Origin: an uncultured Eggerthellaceae bacterium
GTDB taxonomy: Bacteria > Actinomycetota > Coriobacteriia > Coriobacteriales > Eggerthellaceae
Direction: 5' to 3'
Length of the DNA stretch: 64,000 bases
Assembly (NCBI GenBank): GCA_910589125.1
Contig: CAJURX010000001.1
Coordinates: forward strand, 62,001 to 126,000
Shown here piece after piece: positions 31,938-41,184 of this stretch (positions within the stretch are counted from its first letter, which is position 1; every line of letters starts with the position of its first letter). Under the pieces are notes generated by a model that saw only the letters and a program-made list of their open reading frames with translations, was not told where the DNA came from and made no database searches. Made by a program: the position numbers and the translations under genes.

Positions 31938-33152
31938 TCAGTGCATCTGGCTCACCAGATCATCCGTCTCGCGTGCGATGCGCATCTCCTCGTCCGTGGT
32001 CACCACGCAGATCCTGATGGGGCTATCATCGATGGAGATCACCCGATTCACGCCGATCTGCCCCGTCACATCATTGCGCTTCTTGTCCAAGATCATCCCC
32101 ATGTGCGCCAACCCATCGAAGATGCGCTCTCGAAGCTCCGCGGAGTTCTCGCCGATGCCGGCCGTCATGACCACGGCATCGGTGCGCGTCATGGCCGCAT
32201 AGTAGCTGCCTATCGCCTTCTGGATGCGATACACGTACATGTCGATGGCGAGCTCAGCGCGCTCGTTGCCCTTATCAGCCGCTTCCAGCACGTCGCGCAT
32301 ATCAGCCGAGAGCCCCGAGACGCCCAAGATGCCGCTCTCGCGATTCAGGATGGAATCCATCTCATCGAAGCTGATGCCCTCCCTGCGCATGATGTAGGTG
32401 ATGATGGCAGGATCGATGGAGCCAGAGCGCGTGCCCATCATCAAGCCCTCCAAGGGCGTGAACCCCATGGTGGTGTCGATGGACTTGCCGTGATTCACCG
32501 CCGTGATGGATCCGCCATTGCCCAGATGGCACGTGATGAGGCCCAGATCGCGCAACGGACGCCCGAGGAGGTTCGCCGCCTGCTGCGCCGCATAGCGATG
32601 GCTCGTGCCATGAGCGCCGTAGCGACGGATGCGGTACTTCTCGTAGTACTCCATCGACAGCGGATAGAGGTAGGACTTCGGGGGCATGGTGGTATGGAAT
32701 GCCGTGTCGAACACAGCCACCTGCGGTGTCTCCGGCATCATCTGGCGCATCATGGCGATGCATGCGTCAGCAGGCGGGTTGTGCAGAGGTGCCAGGTCCT
32801 CGCAGAGCTTCAGCTTCTCCCAAGCAGCGTCATCTATGAGCGCGGCCTTGCTGAAGTATTCGCCGCCCGCGACGATCCTGTTCCCCACCGCCTCGATCTG
32901 CTCAAGGCCGCTGATCGGGCTCTCTGGATCATCCACCATGACGTCCAGGAGCTTCTCCAAGCATTCGGGAACGGAGAGCCCTGCCACGTTATAGCGCATC
33001 TTCTGGAAGTCAGGAGCGAACGACACGTTCATGAATGCATCAGGCGTGCCGACCTTCTCAGCCAGGCATCTCATGAGCGAGACCTTGCCATCGGTCTCGA
33101 TCAGCTGGCACTTCAAGCTGGAGCTGCCAGCATTCACCACCAGAACGCGCAT
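31938..33152 (-). CDS. ackA: Acetate kinase
   Basis: AckA interconverts acetyl phosphate plus ADP with acetate plus ATP, a main ATP-yielding step in fermenting anaerobes. The 404-residue protein starts V-L-V-V-N-A-G-S-S-S-L-K and shows F-D-T-A-F-H, Y-G-A-H-G-T-S-H, H-L-G-N-G-G-S and T-A-G-I-G-E-N-S. All are conserved ASKHA kinase motifs. AGGAGGGG precedes the ATG at 33152. No phosphotransacetylase gene is adjacent, so pta must be elsewhere if present. It lies 33 bases after gpsA. Confidence 0.97.
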   Translation of the reverse strand: MRVLVVNAGSSSLKCQLIETDGKVSLMRCLAEKVGTPDAFMNVSFAPDFQKMRYNVAGLSVPECLEKLLDVMVDDPESPISGLEQIEAVGNRIVAGGEYFSKAALIDDAAWEKLKLCEDLAPLHNPPADACIAMMRQMMPETPQVAVFDTAFHTTMPPKSYLYPLSMEYYEKYRIRRYGAHGTSHRYAAQQAANLLGRPLRDLGLITCHLGNGGSITAVNHGKSIDTTMGFTPLEGLMMGTRSGSIDPAIITYIMRREGISFDEMDSILNRESGILGVSGLSADMRDVLEAADKGNERAELAIDMYVYRIQKAIGSYYAAMTRTDAVVMTAGIGENSAELRERIFDGLAHMGMILDKKRNDVTGQIGVNRVISIDDSPIRICVVTTDEEMRIARETDDLVSQMH

Positions 33153-33185
33153 ATCCCCTCCTTGCATCCTTCGCTCGACGAAGGC

Positions 33186-34181
33186 TCAGAATTCGCTCCT
33201 CAGCGGCCTATCCAAGAGCATCCGGGCGACGGCCTCAGGGTCCGCCCCCTCCCATACCAGCGCTCGGACCGCCTCCGTGAGCGGAAGCTCGACCTGATGC
33301 CGCTCGCTCAGGACATGGAGCGTCTTGCATGCGAGCGCGCCCTCCACCACCATATGCGTGTCAGCCTCGAAGTCATCGAGGGTGCGCCCACGCGCGATGT
33401 AATCCTCGCCGAAGCGGCGGTTGCGCGAATGGCGCGACGTGCACGTGACCACCATGTCTCCGGTGCCAGCAAGGCCCATGCAGGTGAGCGCTTCCCCACC
33501 GCATGCGCACACCATGCGGCTCATCTCGGCCATGCCGCGCGTGATGATGGCGGCAGCGGTGTTGTCTCCCATGCCAAGCCCATAGGAGATGCCCACGGCG
33601 ATGGCGATGACGTTCTTGAACGCGCCGCAGAGCTCCACTCCCACGATATCCCCTGAGGTGTATGCCCTGAAATACTCCGTTGAGAACAGATCGCGCACCC
33701 AGACGGCCGTATCCTCTGAGACCGAGGCGCACACCACGCTCGACGGGATGCGATGCACCACCTCCTCAGCATGGGTGGGACCGGAGAGCACGCAGATGCG
33801 CTCCGCACCCCCGAGCTCCTCTTCGAGCACATCAGCCGGGAGCGCACCCGTCCCCTCTTCCACGCCCTTGGAGCAGATGACCAAGGGGAGGTCGTCCGCA
33901 ACGTAGGGCTTGATGGCGCAGGCTGTGGCGCGCAGGTACCGCGAAGGCGTCACGAGCACGCAGAGAGACGCATCCGCGAGGGCCTCCTCATGCGATGTGG
34001 TGGCCACGATCGCATCAGGTAGGACCGCATCGCTCACATAGTCAGGGTTGCGATGCTCCTCGTTGATGCCTGCGACGACGCTCTCCCGCCGAGCCAGCAA
34101 GCGGACATCGCAGCCGGCATCAGCGAGCACTTGCGAGAGCGCTGTTCCCCATGAACCGGACCCGATGACGCATGCCCTCAT
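33186..34181 (-). CDS. gpsA: Glycerol-3-phosphate dehydrogenase [NAD(P)+]
   Basis: GpsA reduces dihydroxyacetone phosphate to sn-glycerol 3-phosphate for phospholipid synthesis. The 331 residues contain the dinucleotide-binding I-G-S-G-S-W-G-T-A-L, the C-S-K-G-V-E loop, S-G-P-T-H-A-E-E-V, the catalytic lysine region E-L-C-G-A-F-K-N-V, and G-L-A-G-T-G-D-M. It starts directly at the plsY stop, so product and next enzyme (PlsY acyltransferase) are encoded together. Confidence 0.96.
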   Translation of the reverse strand: MRACVIGSGSWGTALSQVLADAGCDVRLLARRESVVAGINEEHRNPDYVSDAVLPDAIVATTSHEEALADASLCVLVTPSRYLRATACAIKPYVADDLPLVICSKGVEEGTGALPADVLEEELGGAERICVLSGPTHAEEVVHRIPSSVVCASVSEDTAVWVRDLFSTEYFRAYTSGDIVGVELCGAFKNVIAIAVGISYGLGMGDNTAAAIITRGMAEMSRMVCACGGEALTCMGLAGTGDMVVTCTSRHSRNRRFGEDYIARGRTLDDFEADTHMVVEGALACKTLHVLSERHQVELPLTEAVRALVWEGADPEAVARMLLDRPLRSEF

Positions 34182-34841
34182 CTATTCTTCCTTCTTCTTG
34201 AAGCTCAAGCGGCGCTCTTCCCCATGCGCGATGCGAGAGATGTTGCCCCGATGCGCCCAGATGACCGTGAGCGCAGCGATGCAGCAGAGCGCGATCGATG
34301 CAGGGCTTCCCTGATACACGAAGAACGAGAGCGGCATGAGCGCGACAGCAGCCATGACCGAACCGAGCGAGACATAGCGGGTCAGCGCTACCATCACGAT
34401 GAACACGGCAAGCTCGATGAGCGCGGGGATGGGCCCGATCGTGCAGAAGAGGCACCCGAACGCAACGGATATGCCCTTGCCGCCCTTGAACTTGAGCCAG
34501 GGGCTGAAGATATGCCCCCACACGCACCCCACAAGCGCGACCGCACCACAGAGCGCGCGAGCGTCTGCGATGCCCAGCGAAGCGGCATCCACCCAACGAG
34601 GCCAGATGACGCCACCCAAGAGGCCCGCTAGCACGCCCTTGCCCATATCCAGCAAGAACACGGACGCACCGCCCCGCTTGCCCATGGCACGCAGCGCATT
34701 CGCGGCGCCGATGTTGCCCGATCCCACGTTGCGGATATCCTTCTTGTAGGCCACGCGCGAGATGATGACGCCCCACGGGATGGACCCCAAGAGGAACGCG
34801 CATGCGAACAGAAGGGCGATCAGCCCCAGCGATGCAGCCAT
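34182..34841 (-). CDS. plsY: Acyl-phosphate:glycerol-3-phosphate acyltransferase
   Basis: PlsY puts the first acyl chain on glycerol 3-phosphate using acyl phosphate. The 219-residue membrane protein shows the three family motifs. These are G-S-I-P-W-G-V after helix one, G-S-G-N-I-G-A-A-N-A-L-R near residue 40 and F-K-G-G-K-G-I-S-V-A-F-G near residue 105. About five hydrophobic helices are seen, plus a lysine-rich C-terminus. It abuts der and gpsA with no spacer on either side. Confidence 0.95.
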   Translation of the reverse strand: MAASLGLIALLFACAFLLGSIPWGVIISRVAYKKDIRNVGSGNIGAANALRAMGKRGGASVFLLDMGKGVLAGLLGGVIWPRWVDAASLGIADARALCGAVALVGCVWGHIFSPWLKFKGGKGISVAFGCLFCTIGPIPALIELAVFIVMVALTRYVSLGSVMAAVALMPLSFFVYQGSPASIALCCIAALTVIWAHRGNISRIAHGEERRLSFKKKEE

Positions 34842-36161
34842 CTATCGATCCTTCTTCTTGAACTTGAAGCGCACCGGCGTGCCCGTCAGATCGAAGGTGC
34901 GTCGCAGCCGGTTCTCCAAGAAGCGCTCGAAGTTGTCGTTGACCAGGTCCGGGCGGTTGCAGAAGAAGGTGAGCTGCGGGGGCCTGGTGCCCGTCTGCGT
35001 GACGTATTTGATGCGCAGGATGGTCTTTCCGCGCGTGACGGTATGCCCCGTGTCTTGGATATCCGCCAGCCAGCGATTGAGCTTAGCCGTGGGAAGGGTG
35101 GCGGCGTAGTTGGCGAAGGACTCCTTGATAGCCTTCCACACGCGCTCGACGCCCTTGCCAGAGAGCGCAGAGATGGCGATCACGGGCGCATAGCTGATGA
35201 ACACGAACTCGTCCTCCAGATCGAAGCGCACCTTCTCCTTTGCCTCGGGGCCTTCGACGATATCCCATTTGTTGAGCACCACGACGAGCGCGCAGCCACG
35301 CTCAGCGGCATAGTTCGCTACGCGCTGGTCCTCGTTCGTGACGCCGAGCGTGCCGTCGATCACGAGCACAGCCACATCCGCGCGATCTATTGCGCGCATG
35401 GCACGCACGAATCCGTAGTACTCCACCGATTCGGTGATCTTGCTCTTCTGGCGCATGCCCGCCGTGTCGATGATGCGATACAGCTCATCATCATGCGTGA
35501 CGAGGGTATCGATGGCATCTCGCGTCGTCCCCGCAACAGGGCTCACGATTGAGCGCTCACCACATGTCAGCTTGTTCGTGAGCGATGACTTGCCCGCATT
35601 CGGGCGCCCGATGATGGCGATGTTCACCGCAGGGACGTCAGGCTCCTGATCATCCAAGCCCGCATCGCGGATCGCCTGCACCACGGAATCGAGCAGGTCT
35701 CCCGTCCCATGCCCATGCACGGAAGAGACCGGCCAGGGGTCTCCCAAGCCCAGCTGGTAATACTCCCAGATACCCTCCTCTGCATCAGGGTTGTCCAGCT
35801 TGTTCACGATGAGGAACACGGGCTTTCCCGTTCGCTTGAGCAGGCGCGCCACCTCTTCGTCGTCGGTCTGCATGCCGACGCGCCCATCCACCATGAACAA
35901 GATCACATCAGCCTGGTCCTTCGCTTCGAATGCCTGAGCGCGGATGGACTTCTGGAAGTCGTCATCAGTGGATACCTCGATGCCACCGGTGTCCACCAGC
36001 ATGAAATGGACGCCGTTCCAATCCGCCTCGTGATAGCTCCTATCACGCGTGACGCCGCGCATCTCATGCACGATGGCGTCGCTTGTCTGGGCGATCTTGT
36101 TCACGAACGTGGACTTCCCCACATTCGGACGTCCTACTACTGCAACAAGGGGCAGTGCCAT
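34842..36161 (-). CDS. der: Ribosome-associated GTPase Der (EngA)
   Basis: Der is a tandem-GTPase needed for 50S assembly. The 439 residues hold two G domains, with P-loops G-R-P-N-V-G-K-S-T (about 10-18) and G-R-P-N-A-G-K-S-S (about 184-192). Each has its own D-T-x-G and N-K-x-D motifs (N-K-L-D and N-K-W-D). A KH-like C-terminal domain ends with a basic tail (K-K-K-D-R). It starts 1 base after the DUF512 gene stop. Confidence 0.97.
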   Translation of the reverse strand: MALPLVAVVGRPNVGKSTFVNKIAQTSDAIVHEMRGVTRDRSYHEADWNGVHFMLVDTGGIEVSTDDDFQKSIRAQAFEAKDQADVILFMVDGRVGMQTDDEEVARLLKRTGKPVFLIVNKLDNPDAEEGIWEYYQLGLGDPWPVSSVHGHGTGDLLDSVVQAIRDAGLDDQEPDVPAVNIAIIGRPNAGKSSLTNKLTCGERSIVSPVAGTTRDAIDTLVTHDDELYRIIDTAGMRQKSKITESVEYYGFVRAMRAIDRADVAVLVIDGTLGVTNEDQRVANYAAERGCALVVVLNKWDIVEGPEAKEKVRFDLEDEFVFISYAPVIAISALSGKGVERVWKAIKESFANYAATLPTAKLNRWLADIQDTGHTVTRGKTILRIKYVTQTGTRPPQLTFFCNRPDLVNDNFERFLENRLRRTFDLTGTPVRFKFKKKDR

Positions 36162-36162
36162 A

Positions 36163-37500
36163 TCAGCTATCCTCCGCGATCTTGATCAATCGGTCGATAC
36201 AGTCTAGCGGATTGGATGGGATGACGCATACGCGCCGACCCGAAAGGCGCTGGATGTCTGCAGCGCTCATCTCGTCGATCGTGAGCCCGTCGGCATTGAA
36301 TGCGATGGCTGGCAGGCAGAAGGTCGCATCCGCCCACGCATGCTCGCGCACGGCATCCGCCATGTCGGCGCCCGACAGGAGACCCGTGACATCCACGTTG
36401 CCTCCCAGGAAGCGATTGGGGACGAATACCAGGTCCACGACCCCTCGCAAGGGCGACCCATCGAACAGGCGCTTCGCATAGGGCTCCATCGCGCACCCGA
36501 AGAGCAGCACGGCCTTAGAAGCGCTTGTGCGCAGCAGATGCGCCGCCCGCGCGACAACGCCCTCCTCCTCTGCGCGCGCGAAGTCATCCACCGAGCTGCG
36601 CACGACCCCGATGCCGTCCTCGAAGAGCGGGAAGCCCCCGTAGAAGCTCGCAGACGGGAGATGGTCCAAGACATGATCGCCGTAGGCATTCAGATAGAAT
36701 TCATCCGCCGCGAACACCCACGGATACCCCCGCTCTGCCAGCGCGCGCTCCTGGAAGGGCTCGATGCGCTCCAAGACCGCCCGGGCAAGGGCAGGCTCAT
36801 CGAAGCTGGCTGAGAAGGTGCTCTGATGATCGGTGAATCCCAGCGGCACGATGCCGACATCCTCGATGCCTTCGTGGGCATATGCCCATGCGAGCGTCTC
36901 GTCCAGGACATCCCCATCATTGGCACCGGGTACGAGCACGATCTGCGCCTCCACGGAGATGCCCCCTTCGAGCAGCGCCTCCAAGTTGCGCAAGCCCACG
37001 TGCGCATGCTTCCCCATGAGAGCGGCGCGCACGTGAGCATCCACAGCATGCAGCGATACGCGCAGGGGCGATATGCGCTGCTCTATGATGCGCTCGACAG
37101 AGGGCGCATCCAGATTCGTCAGCGTGACGAAGTTCCCTTGCATGAAGCTCAGGCGGAAGTCATCATCGCGCACGTAGAGCGTTCGACGCAGCCCGCGCGG
37201 CAGCTGATGCATGAAGCAGAAGGTGCACGCATTCTTGCACGTGCGAACGCCATCGAACACCGTCTCGGCGAACGTGATGCCCCACGGCACGGGATCTGTG
37301 CGCACGAGCTCCACGCATCCGCGCTCGCCATCCTTGCCCACATAGGAGATGACGCACTCATCTTGCGCGGTCAACCACTGCCAATCGAGGATATCGGCAA
37401 GAGGATGCCCGTCCACGGCCTCTATGCCATCCCCTACCTCGAATCCCGCCTCCCACGCAGGGGAGCCAGGATCGACCGATGCGATCTTCGCCACTGCCAT
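36163..37500 (-). CDS. DUF512 iron-sulfur protein with PDZ domain
   Basis: The 445-residue protein has an N-terminal PDZ-like domain (D-P-G-S-P-A-W-E-A-G-F-E-V-G-D-G-I). A radical-SAM-like cluster motif C-K-N-A-C-T-F-C-F follows near residue 90, then a barrel-like region with S-L-H-A-V-D and a C-terminal DUF512 domain. This is the arrangement of a conserved bacterial/cyanobacterial family next to der in many genomes, still without a proven role. The ATG at 37500 has GAGGG 8 bases upstream; the longer open frame above it overlaps ispH and is not needed. Confidence 0.9.
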   Translation of the reverse strand: MAVAKIASVDPGSPAWEAGFEVGDGIEAVDGHPLADILDWQWLTAQDECVISYVGKDGERGCVELVRTDPVPWGITFAETVFDGVRTCKNACTFCFMHQLPRGLRRTLYVRDDDFRLSFMQGNFVTLTNLDAPSVERIIEQRISPLRVSLHAVDAHVRAALMGKHAHVGLRNLEALLEGGISVEAQIVLVPGANDGDVLDETLAWAYAHEGIEDVGIVPLGFTDHQSTFSASFDEPALARAVLERIEPFQERALAERGYPWVFAADEFYLNAYGDHVLDHLPSASFYGGFPLFEDGIGVVRSSVDDFARAEEEGVVARAAHLLRTSASKAVLLFGCAMEPYAKRLFDGSPLRGVVDLVFVPNRFLGGNVDVTGLLSGADMADAVREHAWADATFCLPAIAFNADGLTIDEMSAADIQRLSGRRVCVIPSNPLDCIDRLIKIAEDS

Positions 37501-37511
37501 GACGTGCGCCC

Positions 37512-38354
37512 TCAGCCTTCCTTGGCTTCGAGGATGCTCGCAACCTCTGCGATCTGGTCCTCGGGCGTGGATGCGCCCGCGGTGATGCCGATGCTCTCGC
37601 ATCCCTCCAGAGCAAGCCCGCGCACCTCATCAGCCGTTTCGATATGGAACGTGCGAGGGCACACCTGCGCGCATATCTCAGAGAGACGGGTCGTGTTGGA
37701 GGAGTTGCGCCCTCCGATGACCACCATGGCATCCACCTTCGATGCCAGCTCATAAGCGGTCTTCTGTCTGCGGCGCGTGGCCGAGCAGATGGTGTCCTTG
37801 ACGATGGGATGCAGCCCGCGCGCTTCGAGCTCGGAGATGATGCCGTCGAGGTTCTCGCGCGTCTGCGTGGTCTGGACCACCACCCCGATCGGGTCATACA
37901 ACCCGTGAGGGATATCCTCGGCACCGAGGACCACATCGGCAGCGGCACCCGACTCGCGCGCATAGGCGACGAGCCCTTCCACCTCAGGATGGCCTGCCTC
38001 CCCCACGACCAGCACGCGGCATCCGAGCGATGCCAGCTCAGCGGCGCCAGCTTGCGCGCGAGCGACATGCGGGCAGGTGGCGTCCGCCACCTCCAGCCCA
38101 CGACGCTCGAGCTCGGATCTCACCTGGGGGGTCACGCCATGGCTGCGGATGACCACCGTGCCACCATCGATGCCCGCAGCATCGTGGGACACCTTGACGC
38201 CCTGGCTCTCCAGCTTGCTGACCACTTGGGGGTTATGGATCAAAGGTCCGAGCGTCGTCACCTTCGCATCTTCTGAGAGCAGGTCATCCACCATGTCGAG
38301 CGCCCGCTGGACGCCATAGCATGCGCCAGCGAACTTCGCCAAGATCACCTGCAT
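37512..38354 (-). CDS. ispH: 4-hydroxy-3-methylbut-2-enyl diphosphate reductase
   Basis: IspH performs the last MEP-pathway step, yielding IPP and DMAPP with a [4Fe-4S] cluster. The 280-residue product has the three cluster cysteines in G-A-C-Y-G-V, D-A-T-C-P-H-V and T-I-C-S-A-T-R-R-R-Q, the S-H-G-V loop and G-G-R-N-S-S-N-T. The ATG at 38354 gives a standard N-terminus and overlaps the acyltransferase gene by 10 bases; an extended frame to 38513 is not needed. Dxs, the pathway's first enzyme, is at 51326-53203. Confidence 0.96.
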   Translation of the reverse strand: MQVILAKFAGACYGVQRALDMVDDLLSEDAKVTTLGPLIHNPQVVSKLESQGVKVSHDAAGIDGGTVVIRSHGVTPQVRSELERRGLEVADATCPHVARAQAGAAELASLGCRVLVVGEAGHPEVEGLVAYARESGAAADVVLGAEDIPHGLYDPIGVVVQTTQTRENLDGIISELEARGLHPIVKDTICSATRRRQKTAYELASKVDAMVVIGGRNSSNTTRLSEICAQVCPRTFHIETADEVRGLALEGCESIGITAGASTPEDQIAEVASILEAKEG

Positions 38355-39169
38355 GCGCTGATCGCCTCTTGCGGGGTGCGCACCGGGATGGGGTGCTCCT
38401 CGAACACCGCAGCGTAATCGCGCGTCTCTGGGAAGAGCTCGACCATGTCGACATCCTTCGCCGGGATGCGACGCGACAGCGCGAAGCATTCGCGCATGGC
38501 ATACCACGTGCACGCTTCCAAGCGATCGGCCTTCGGCAGGAAATCGAAATCAGCCAAGACGATGGGGCTCCCATATTCGATGGTGATCTTCGGGAAGCGG
38601 AAGCGCTCCCCTTTGCGCTTCACATCCTCCGCATTGCGCACCGCCATGGGGAGCAGGGGCACATGCCCCATCTTGGCGATGAACGCAGCGCCTGCATGTA
38701 GCGAGGGAATCTTCGAGCCCTTGCCGCGCCGAGTCCCCTCGGGCAGGATGCCCACGAGCTCGTCATCCTTGAGCATGCGGGTAGCCCGCTTGATGGCAGC
38801 GCGATCGGAGGTATCCCGCTTCACTGGGAACGCGCCGACGCGCGAGAGGATCTGGCCCACCAAACCATGGGCGTTGTCGAAGAGCGAATCACGGCCCATG
38901 AGGCGGATCCACTGCTTCGTGCGCGCAGAGAGGTAGATGAAGGCGACGTCCAAGAACGACGTATGATTGCAGACGACGACCGCTCCGCACTTGTCCTTGA
39001 ATGCGCGCAGGTTCTCGCGACCCGACACCTCATAGCGGAACAGGAGTTTGCACACGCCCCCGACCACCACATAGACCACGTTGCCGAACCAATGGGGGAT
39101 CTGCTTCTCCTTCGACACGCCGCCAAGCGACATGTCCCACATCTTCTCGTATGGCAGGAACAGGCCCAT
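38345..39169 (-). CDS. PlsC-like 1-acyl-sn-glycerol-3-phosphate acyltransferase
   Basis: The 274-residue protein has an N-terminal hydrophobic segment and the acyltransferase motifs N-H-T-S-F-L-D (HX4D) and P-E-G-T-R-R. These are typical of LPLAT enzymes that add the second acyl chain to lysophosphatidate. With plsY and gpsA in the same run, it would complete the path from DHAP to phosphatidate. A C-terminal extension of about 60 residues after the catalytic domain is unassigned. It overlaps cmk by one base and ispH by ten. Confidence 0.9.
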   Translation of the reverse strand: MGLFLPYEKMWDMSLGGVSKEKQIPHWFGNVVYVVVGGVCKLLFRYEVSGRENLRAFKDKCGAVVVCNHTSFLDVAFIYLSARTKQWIRLMGRDSLFDNAHGLVGQILSRVGAFPVKRDTSDRAAIKRATRMLKDDELVGILPEGTRRGKGSKIPSLHAGAAFIAKMGHVPLLPMAVRNAEDVKRKGERFRFPKITIEYGSPIVLADFDFLPKADRLEACTWYAMRECFALSRRIPAKDVDMVELFPETRDYAAVFEEHPIPVRTPQEAISACR

Positions 39170-39861
39170 CAGGCACGCTCGCTCGCTTCTGCGCGCGTCA
39201 TATGCGCCAACACGCAGATGTTCTCGATGATGTCCTCGATGTAGGTGCCCGTGGAATCAATGATGCGCGCATCATCGGCCGCCTTCAAGGGCGCGCATCC
39301 CCTGCTGCTATCCGCCTCGTCGCGGCGGATGATGTCAGCTAGGACCTCCGCGTATTCGATGGAGCCCACGCCCCTATCAGCGTTCTGGCGAACGCGCCTA
39401 TGCGCACGCTCCTCGTTCGTCGCGGTCAGGAATATCTTGAGCTCGGCATCAGGGAACACTACCGTACCTATGTCGCGCCCTTCGATGACGTAGTCGCCCC
39501 CAGAGCCGATGCGCCTCTGCTGAGCGGTCATCGCATGGCGCACGGATGCGGCAGCAGACACCGGGCTCACCGCCTTGTCTATCTCGGAGGTGCGGATGGC
39601 CTCCGTGACATCATGGCCGTTGATGGATATGCCCTTCGCGATGGGATCGCCCGCATCATGCTCGAACACGATGCGGCACTCATCCGCAAGCTGGCCGAGC
39701 GCGCGATCATCATCGAGCGCAACGCCCTCCTTGACCGCAAGCCACGCGACCGCCCGATACATGGCACCCGTGTCCAAGCACTTGAATCCCAGCTTCTTCG
39801 CGCATGCGCGCGCGACGCTCGATTTGCCAGCGCCCGCTGGCCCGTCGATGGCGATGATCAC
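39169..39861 (-). CDS. cmk: Cytidylate kinase
   Basis: Cmk phosphorylates CMP and dCMP to their diphosphates. The 230 residues begin M-I-I-A-I-D-G-P-A-G-A-G-K-S-S and show L-D-T-G-A-M-Y-R-A, a GRD-containing E-G-R-D-I-G-T-V-V-F and the lid arginines near R-R-V-R-Q-N. Length and motifs are normal. It starts right at the aroA stop and precedes the acyltransferase with a one-base overlap. Confidence 0.97.
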   Translation of the reverse strand: MIIAIDGPAGAGKSSVARACAKKLGFKCLDTGAMYRAVAWLAVKEGVALDDDRALGQLADECRIVFEHDAGDPIAKGISINGHDVTEAIRTSEIDKAVSPVSAAASVRHAMTAQQRRIGSGGDYVIEGRDIGTVVFPDAELKIFLTATNEERAHRRVRQNADRGVGSIEYAEVLADIIRRDEADSSRGCAPLKAADDARIIDSTGTYIEDIIENICVLAHMTRAEASERA

Positions 39862-41184
39862 CTATGCCTCCAATGAACGGATCGCATCCATGAATCCCGG
39901 GTAGCTGATGGCGATGCAATCGAATCCCTTGATCCTCACGGGAACGCCTGCGCACATCCCGAGCACTGCCCACGTCATGGCGAGCCTGTGATCGCCCCGC
40001 GAATCGAACTCCGTCATGGCTGGCACCGTGAGGTCGGGATCGCCCTCCACATAGAGGTTGTCCCCCTCTGCCCACGCATCCACGCCGATGAGCTCGAGCC
40101 CGTCGATGATGGCCTGCAAACGGTCGGTCTCCTTGACGCGCAGCTCGCCCACGCCCTTGAACACCGTGACGCCGCGCGCATGCGCAGCCACGATGGCCAG
40201 GATCGGGACCTCGTCCACGATCGAGGCGAAGTGCTGCGAGGGCACCTCGCACCCATGGAGCGCGGGGGTGTGAGAAGCGCAGATGGAACCGAACGGCTCC
40301 TTGCCCTCAGAGCCCGCGCGGGCCTCTTCGATGTTCGCGCCCATGCGCTCGAGCGTGCGCACGAATCCGATGCGCGCCGGATTCAGCGAGACGTCATCCA
40401 CGCAGATGCTGCTCCCGCGCTTCAGGATGGCCGCCGCGCAGAGGAATGCCGCTGAGGACGGATCGCCCGGCACGTTCACGTCCGATGCATGCATGACGAC
40501 AGGTCCCGAGACCGTTGCCACGCGCGTGCCCGCCGTAGTGGGAACGCCGAACTCAGGCAGCATCAGCTCGGTATGGTTGCGGGAAGGGGCTGGCTCGTTC
40601 AGGGTGGTCGTGCCCTTCGCATAGACGCCCGCCATGAGCACGGCGGTCTTGAGCTGCGCTGATGCCATGGGCGCGTCATAGGAGATGGCGCGCAGGTTCG
40701 GATTGCCCACCTCCGTGATGGGAAGATGGTCGGCCTCGGCCGGCTTGAACTGCACGCCCATCTTCATGAGCGGTGCGGTGTTGCGACGCATGGGACGGCG
40801 GCAGAGCGACTCGTCCCCGGTGATGGTGACCTCGACCTCCCAAGGAGCGAGCATCCCCATCAGCAAGCGCGCGGTCGTGCCCGAGTTCCCGCAATCGATG
40901 GGACCTTCGGGCTGCACGGGACCTGCAGCGCCCCAGCCAGTGACCTGGCCAGCGAATGCACCACCATCATCCACATCCAGCTCCACCTGTGCGCCCAGCT
41001 CCCTCACAGCGCAGATGGAGGAGCGCACGTCCTCGGAGTCGAGGACGCCGGTGAGCTTGGATGTGCCCTCAGCCATGGCGGCGAACAGCACCGCGCGATG
41101 AGAGATGGACTTATCACCCGGCACCCGCACATGCCCTGCAAGCGGGGATGCGAGCGGCTCTATGATGGTGCATTCATCAGACAT
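39862..41184 (-). CDS. aroA: 3-phosphoshikimate 1-carboxyvinyltransferase (EPSP synthase)
   Basis: AroA joins shikimate-3-phosphate and PEP to EPSP, the sixth shikimate-pathway step. The 440-residue product shows P-G-D-K-S-I-S-H-R, N-S-G-T-T-A-R-L, S-A-Q-L-K-T, a P-G-D-P-S-S-A-A segment, and V-K-E-T-D-R. The ATG at 41184 stands 7 bases after AAGGAG; the ATG at 41190 would be one base from it. It overlaps tyrA by 8 bases, so chorismate supply and tyrosine branch are coupled. Confidence 0.97.
   Translation of the reverse strand: MSDECTIIEPLASPLAGHVRVPGDKSISHRAVLFAAMAEGTSKLTGVLDSEDVRSSICAVRELGAQVELDVDDGGAFAGQVTGWGAAGPVQPEGPIDCGNSGTTARLLMGMLAPWEVEVTITGDESLCRRPMRRNTAPLMKMGVQFKPAEADHLPITEVGNPNLRAISYDAPMASAQLKTAVLMAGVYAKGTTTLNEPAPSRNHTELMLPEFGVPTTAGTRVATVSGPVVMHASDVNVPGDPSSAAFLCAAAILKRGSSICVDDVSLNPARIGFVRTLERMGANIEEARAGSEGKEPFGSICASHTPALHGCEVPSQHFASIVDEVPILAIVAAHARGVTVFKGVGELRVKETDRLQAIIDGLELIGVDAWAEGDNLYVEGDPDLTVPAMTEFDSRGDHRLAMTWAVLGMCAGVPVRIKGFDCIAISYPGFMDAIRSLEA

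Noticed and set aside
31359..33656. 765-codon plus-strand open frame opposite ackA and the LOG gene
   Set aside because: Antisense to two well-recognised proteins; no motif of its own.
36826..37755. 309-codon plus-strand open frame opposite the DUF512 and ispH genes
   Set aside because: Antisense to two motif-rich genes with good ribosome sites.
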